A stretch of 13,717 bases of DNA, from assembly GCA_937891565.1 (NCBI GenBank), contig CALAHA010000047.1, forward strand, positions 1 to 13,717, in the 5' to 3' direction. Numbering within the stretch: position 1 is the first letter of the stretch; each line of letters starts with the position of its first letter. Of this stretch, positions 12,730-13,717 are shown in pieces. The notes under the pieces were generated by a model. That model was not told the origin of the DNA. It did not search any database and saw only the letters and a list, made by a program, of their open reading frames with translations. The translations under genes were made by a program, and so were the position numbers. Origin of the DNA: an uncultured Ilumatobacter sp. GTDB lineage: Bacteria; Actinomycetota; Acidimicrobiia; Acidimicrobiales; Ilumatobacteraceae.

Positions 12730-13717
12730 CTAAGCGGCAAACCAAGCGTTGATGTCGACCACAATGTCGGTCGATGCGCTGGAGTAGAAGCACACCGTGC
12801 CACTCGAAGACAGCGGCACGATGACGGCGTTGCCAACAGTCCCACCAGCCGGGAAGTTCACGCTCGCAACGAACTCACGGGTACCACAGGAGTAGACGGT
12901 GATGAACCCAGCAGATGCCGAGCCCGTCGACGTGACGTTCAATGACACTGCACTCATTCCGGCTGCCGGTGTGAACCTGCCCAGTGCAGTCATCTGAACC
13001 TCGAGTTCGTACCCACCCGAGACCTGCTTCTTGGTGACGGCCCGCAATGAGACAGGGCTCTGCCCCGGGCGAGTATCAAACACACGCTTGGGCCCGACCG
13101 TGGTGAATCCTTCGCCGGCAGCGAACCATCCGTTGATGTCAACCACGATGTCGGTCGGTGTGCTGGAGTAGAAGCACACCGTGCCGCTCGAAGACAGCGG
13201 GGCGATGACGGCGTTGCCGACAGTCCCGCCAGCCGGGAAGTTGACACTGGAGACGAGCTCACGAGCACCGCAGGAGTAGGCGGTGATGAACCCAGCAGAT
13301 GCCGAACCCGTCGACGTGACGTTCAGCGACACTGCGCCGACGCCATTCGCCGGGACGAACGCTCCGAGCGCAGTCATCTGGACTTCAAGTTCGTACCCAC
13401 CTGAGACCTGCTTCTTCACAACGACACGTGACGAGTTCGGGCTCTGACCGGGACGAGTATCGAAGACACGCTTTGGCCCGGCTGCGGTGAATGTTCCGCC
13501 GACAGCAAACCAACCGTTCAGGTCAACCACGATGTCGGTCGGCGTGCTGGAGTAGAAGCACACTGCGCCATCCGCCGACACAGGAGCAATGACGGCGTTG
13601 CCGGCAGTCTCGCCGGCCGAGAAGTTGAGACTGGCAACCAGTTCCCGGGTACCACAGTCGTAGGCAGTGATGTATCCGGCGGCGCGGGATCCGGTGGAAA
13701 CCACGTTCATCGACACC
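12730..13717 (-). CDS. Secreted-type tandem-repeat protein ('FDTRPG' domains), 5' end outside window
   Basis: Only the C-terminal ~329 residues are present; the reading frame is open to the right edge, so the GTG at 13714 is not taken as the start. The protein is built of 128-residue repeats. Each has GPKRVFDTRPGQSP, KKQVSGGYELEVQMTALG, AVSLNVTSTGS, GFITAYSCG, NFPAGGTVGNAVI, GTVCFYSSTPTDIVVDINGWFA. One Cys in the SCG and one in the VCFYSS word of each unit probably form a disulfide, as expected outside the cell. Such beta-rich repeats are frequent at the C-termini of large secreted or surface proteins of Acidimicrobiia; their ligand is unknown to me. The protein ends at DINAWFAA with no sorting signal or membrane anchor. 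A rho-independent terminator follows. Confidence 0.85.
   Translation of the reverse strand, partial: VSMNVVSTGSRAAGYITAYDCGTRELVASLNFSAGETAGNAVIAPVSADGAVCFYSSTPTDIVVDLNGWFAVGGTFTAAGPKRVFDTRPGQSPNSSRVVVKKQVSGGYELEVQMTALGAFVPANGVGAVSLNVTSTGSASAGFITAYSCGARELVSSVNFPAGGTVGNAVIAPLSSSGTVCFYSSTPTDIVVDINGWFAAGEGFTTVGPKRVFDTRPGQSPVSLRAVTKKQVSGGYELEVQMTALGRFTPAAGMSAVSLNVTSTGSASAGFITVYSCGTREFVASVNFPAGGTVGNAVIVPLSSSGTVCFYSSASTDIVVDINAWFAA
12733..13095 (-). repeat. Tandem repeat unit, last (C-terminal) copy
   Basis: 121-residue unit from GPKRVFDTRPG to INAWFAA. The landmark ATGTCGG recurs at 12764, 13148 and 13532, exactly 384 bp apart, so the period is 128 codons including a short linker. This copy differs from the next by a few substitutions such as SASTDIVVDINAW for STPTDIVVDINGW. 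Confidence 0.9.
13117..13479 (-). repeat. Tandem repeat unit, middle copy
   Basis: Same unit one 384-bp period upstream in the protein. Long stretches are identical to the last copy at the DNA level, for example around the CFYSS and NFPAGGTVGN words, which suggests recent duplication or gene conversion. It is followed by a short linker AGEGFTTV. Confidence 0.9.
13501..13717 (-). repeat. Tandem repeat unit, partial copy at the window edge
   Basis: Covers only the second half of a unit, from VSMNVVSTGS to DLNGWFAVG, and is cut by the window end. It is more diverged than the other two (FSAGETAGN in place of FPAGGTVGN), as if it belongs to an older part of the array. Confidence 0.85.

Overview
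The window is high-GC, gene-dense DNA from the chromosome of an actinobacterium. Acidimicrobiia (Ilumatobacter-like) is my inference. It rests on the tandem secreted 'FDTRPG' domain protein at the right edge, the MpaB/DUF2236 oxygenase, the actinobacterial-type cyclophilin with its N-terminal extension, and several starts that look leaderless. I see no rRNA, tRNA, CRISPR array, transposase or phage genes.

Layout, left to right. (1) 71-2452, +: large molybdopterin subunit of a form II CO-dehydrogenase-like / xanthine dehydrogenase-family hydroxylase. The other subunits presumably lie to the left. (2) 2458-4096: a small scrap zone. A secreted lipoprotein hydrolase of the pectinacetylesterase/Notum type (minus strand, 2683-3900) sits between two decayed plus-strand remnants, an MmcQ/YjbR gene (2458-2682) and the N-terminus of an aminoglycoside-phosphotransferase-like gene (3965-4096). 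(3) 4093-7269, minus: a tight three-gene operon transcribed right to left, AI-2E family membrane protein, then class 3 (Rhizobium etli type) L-asparaginase (4-bp ATGA overlap), then LACTB2-like metallo-beta-lactamase-fold hydrolase (4-bp gap). (4) 7309-8187, +: divergently transcribed MpaB/DUF2236 oxygenase. Its 3' end is overlapped by 202 bp by (5) a minus-strand YcaQ/AlkX-type DNA glycosylase whose last ~66 codons are read from the antisense strand of the oxygenase gene. (6) A perfect 37-bp palindrome separates this gene from (7) a minus-strand cyclophilin. (8) Plus-strand cluster: a small DksA/TraR-like protein without zinc cysteines, an ABC1/UbiB-type atypical kinase, and an uncharacterised, probably ferritin-like helical protein. 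(9) A rho-independent terminator, and then the 3' part of a large minus-strand gene of tandem 128-residue secreted repeats that runs off the right edge.

Most of this looks like ordinary core and accessory metabolism. I did not find a clear new multi-gene system. The points most worth a second look are the overprinted C-terminal tail of the YcaQ-like glycosylase, the long palindrome, the two gene remnants around the lipoprotein hydrolase, the zinc-less DksA-like protein, the near-identical tandem repeats, and a recurring TAnnnT box placed 6-8 nt before start codons.
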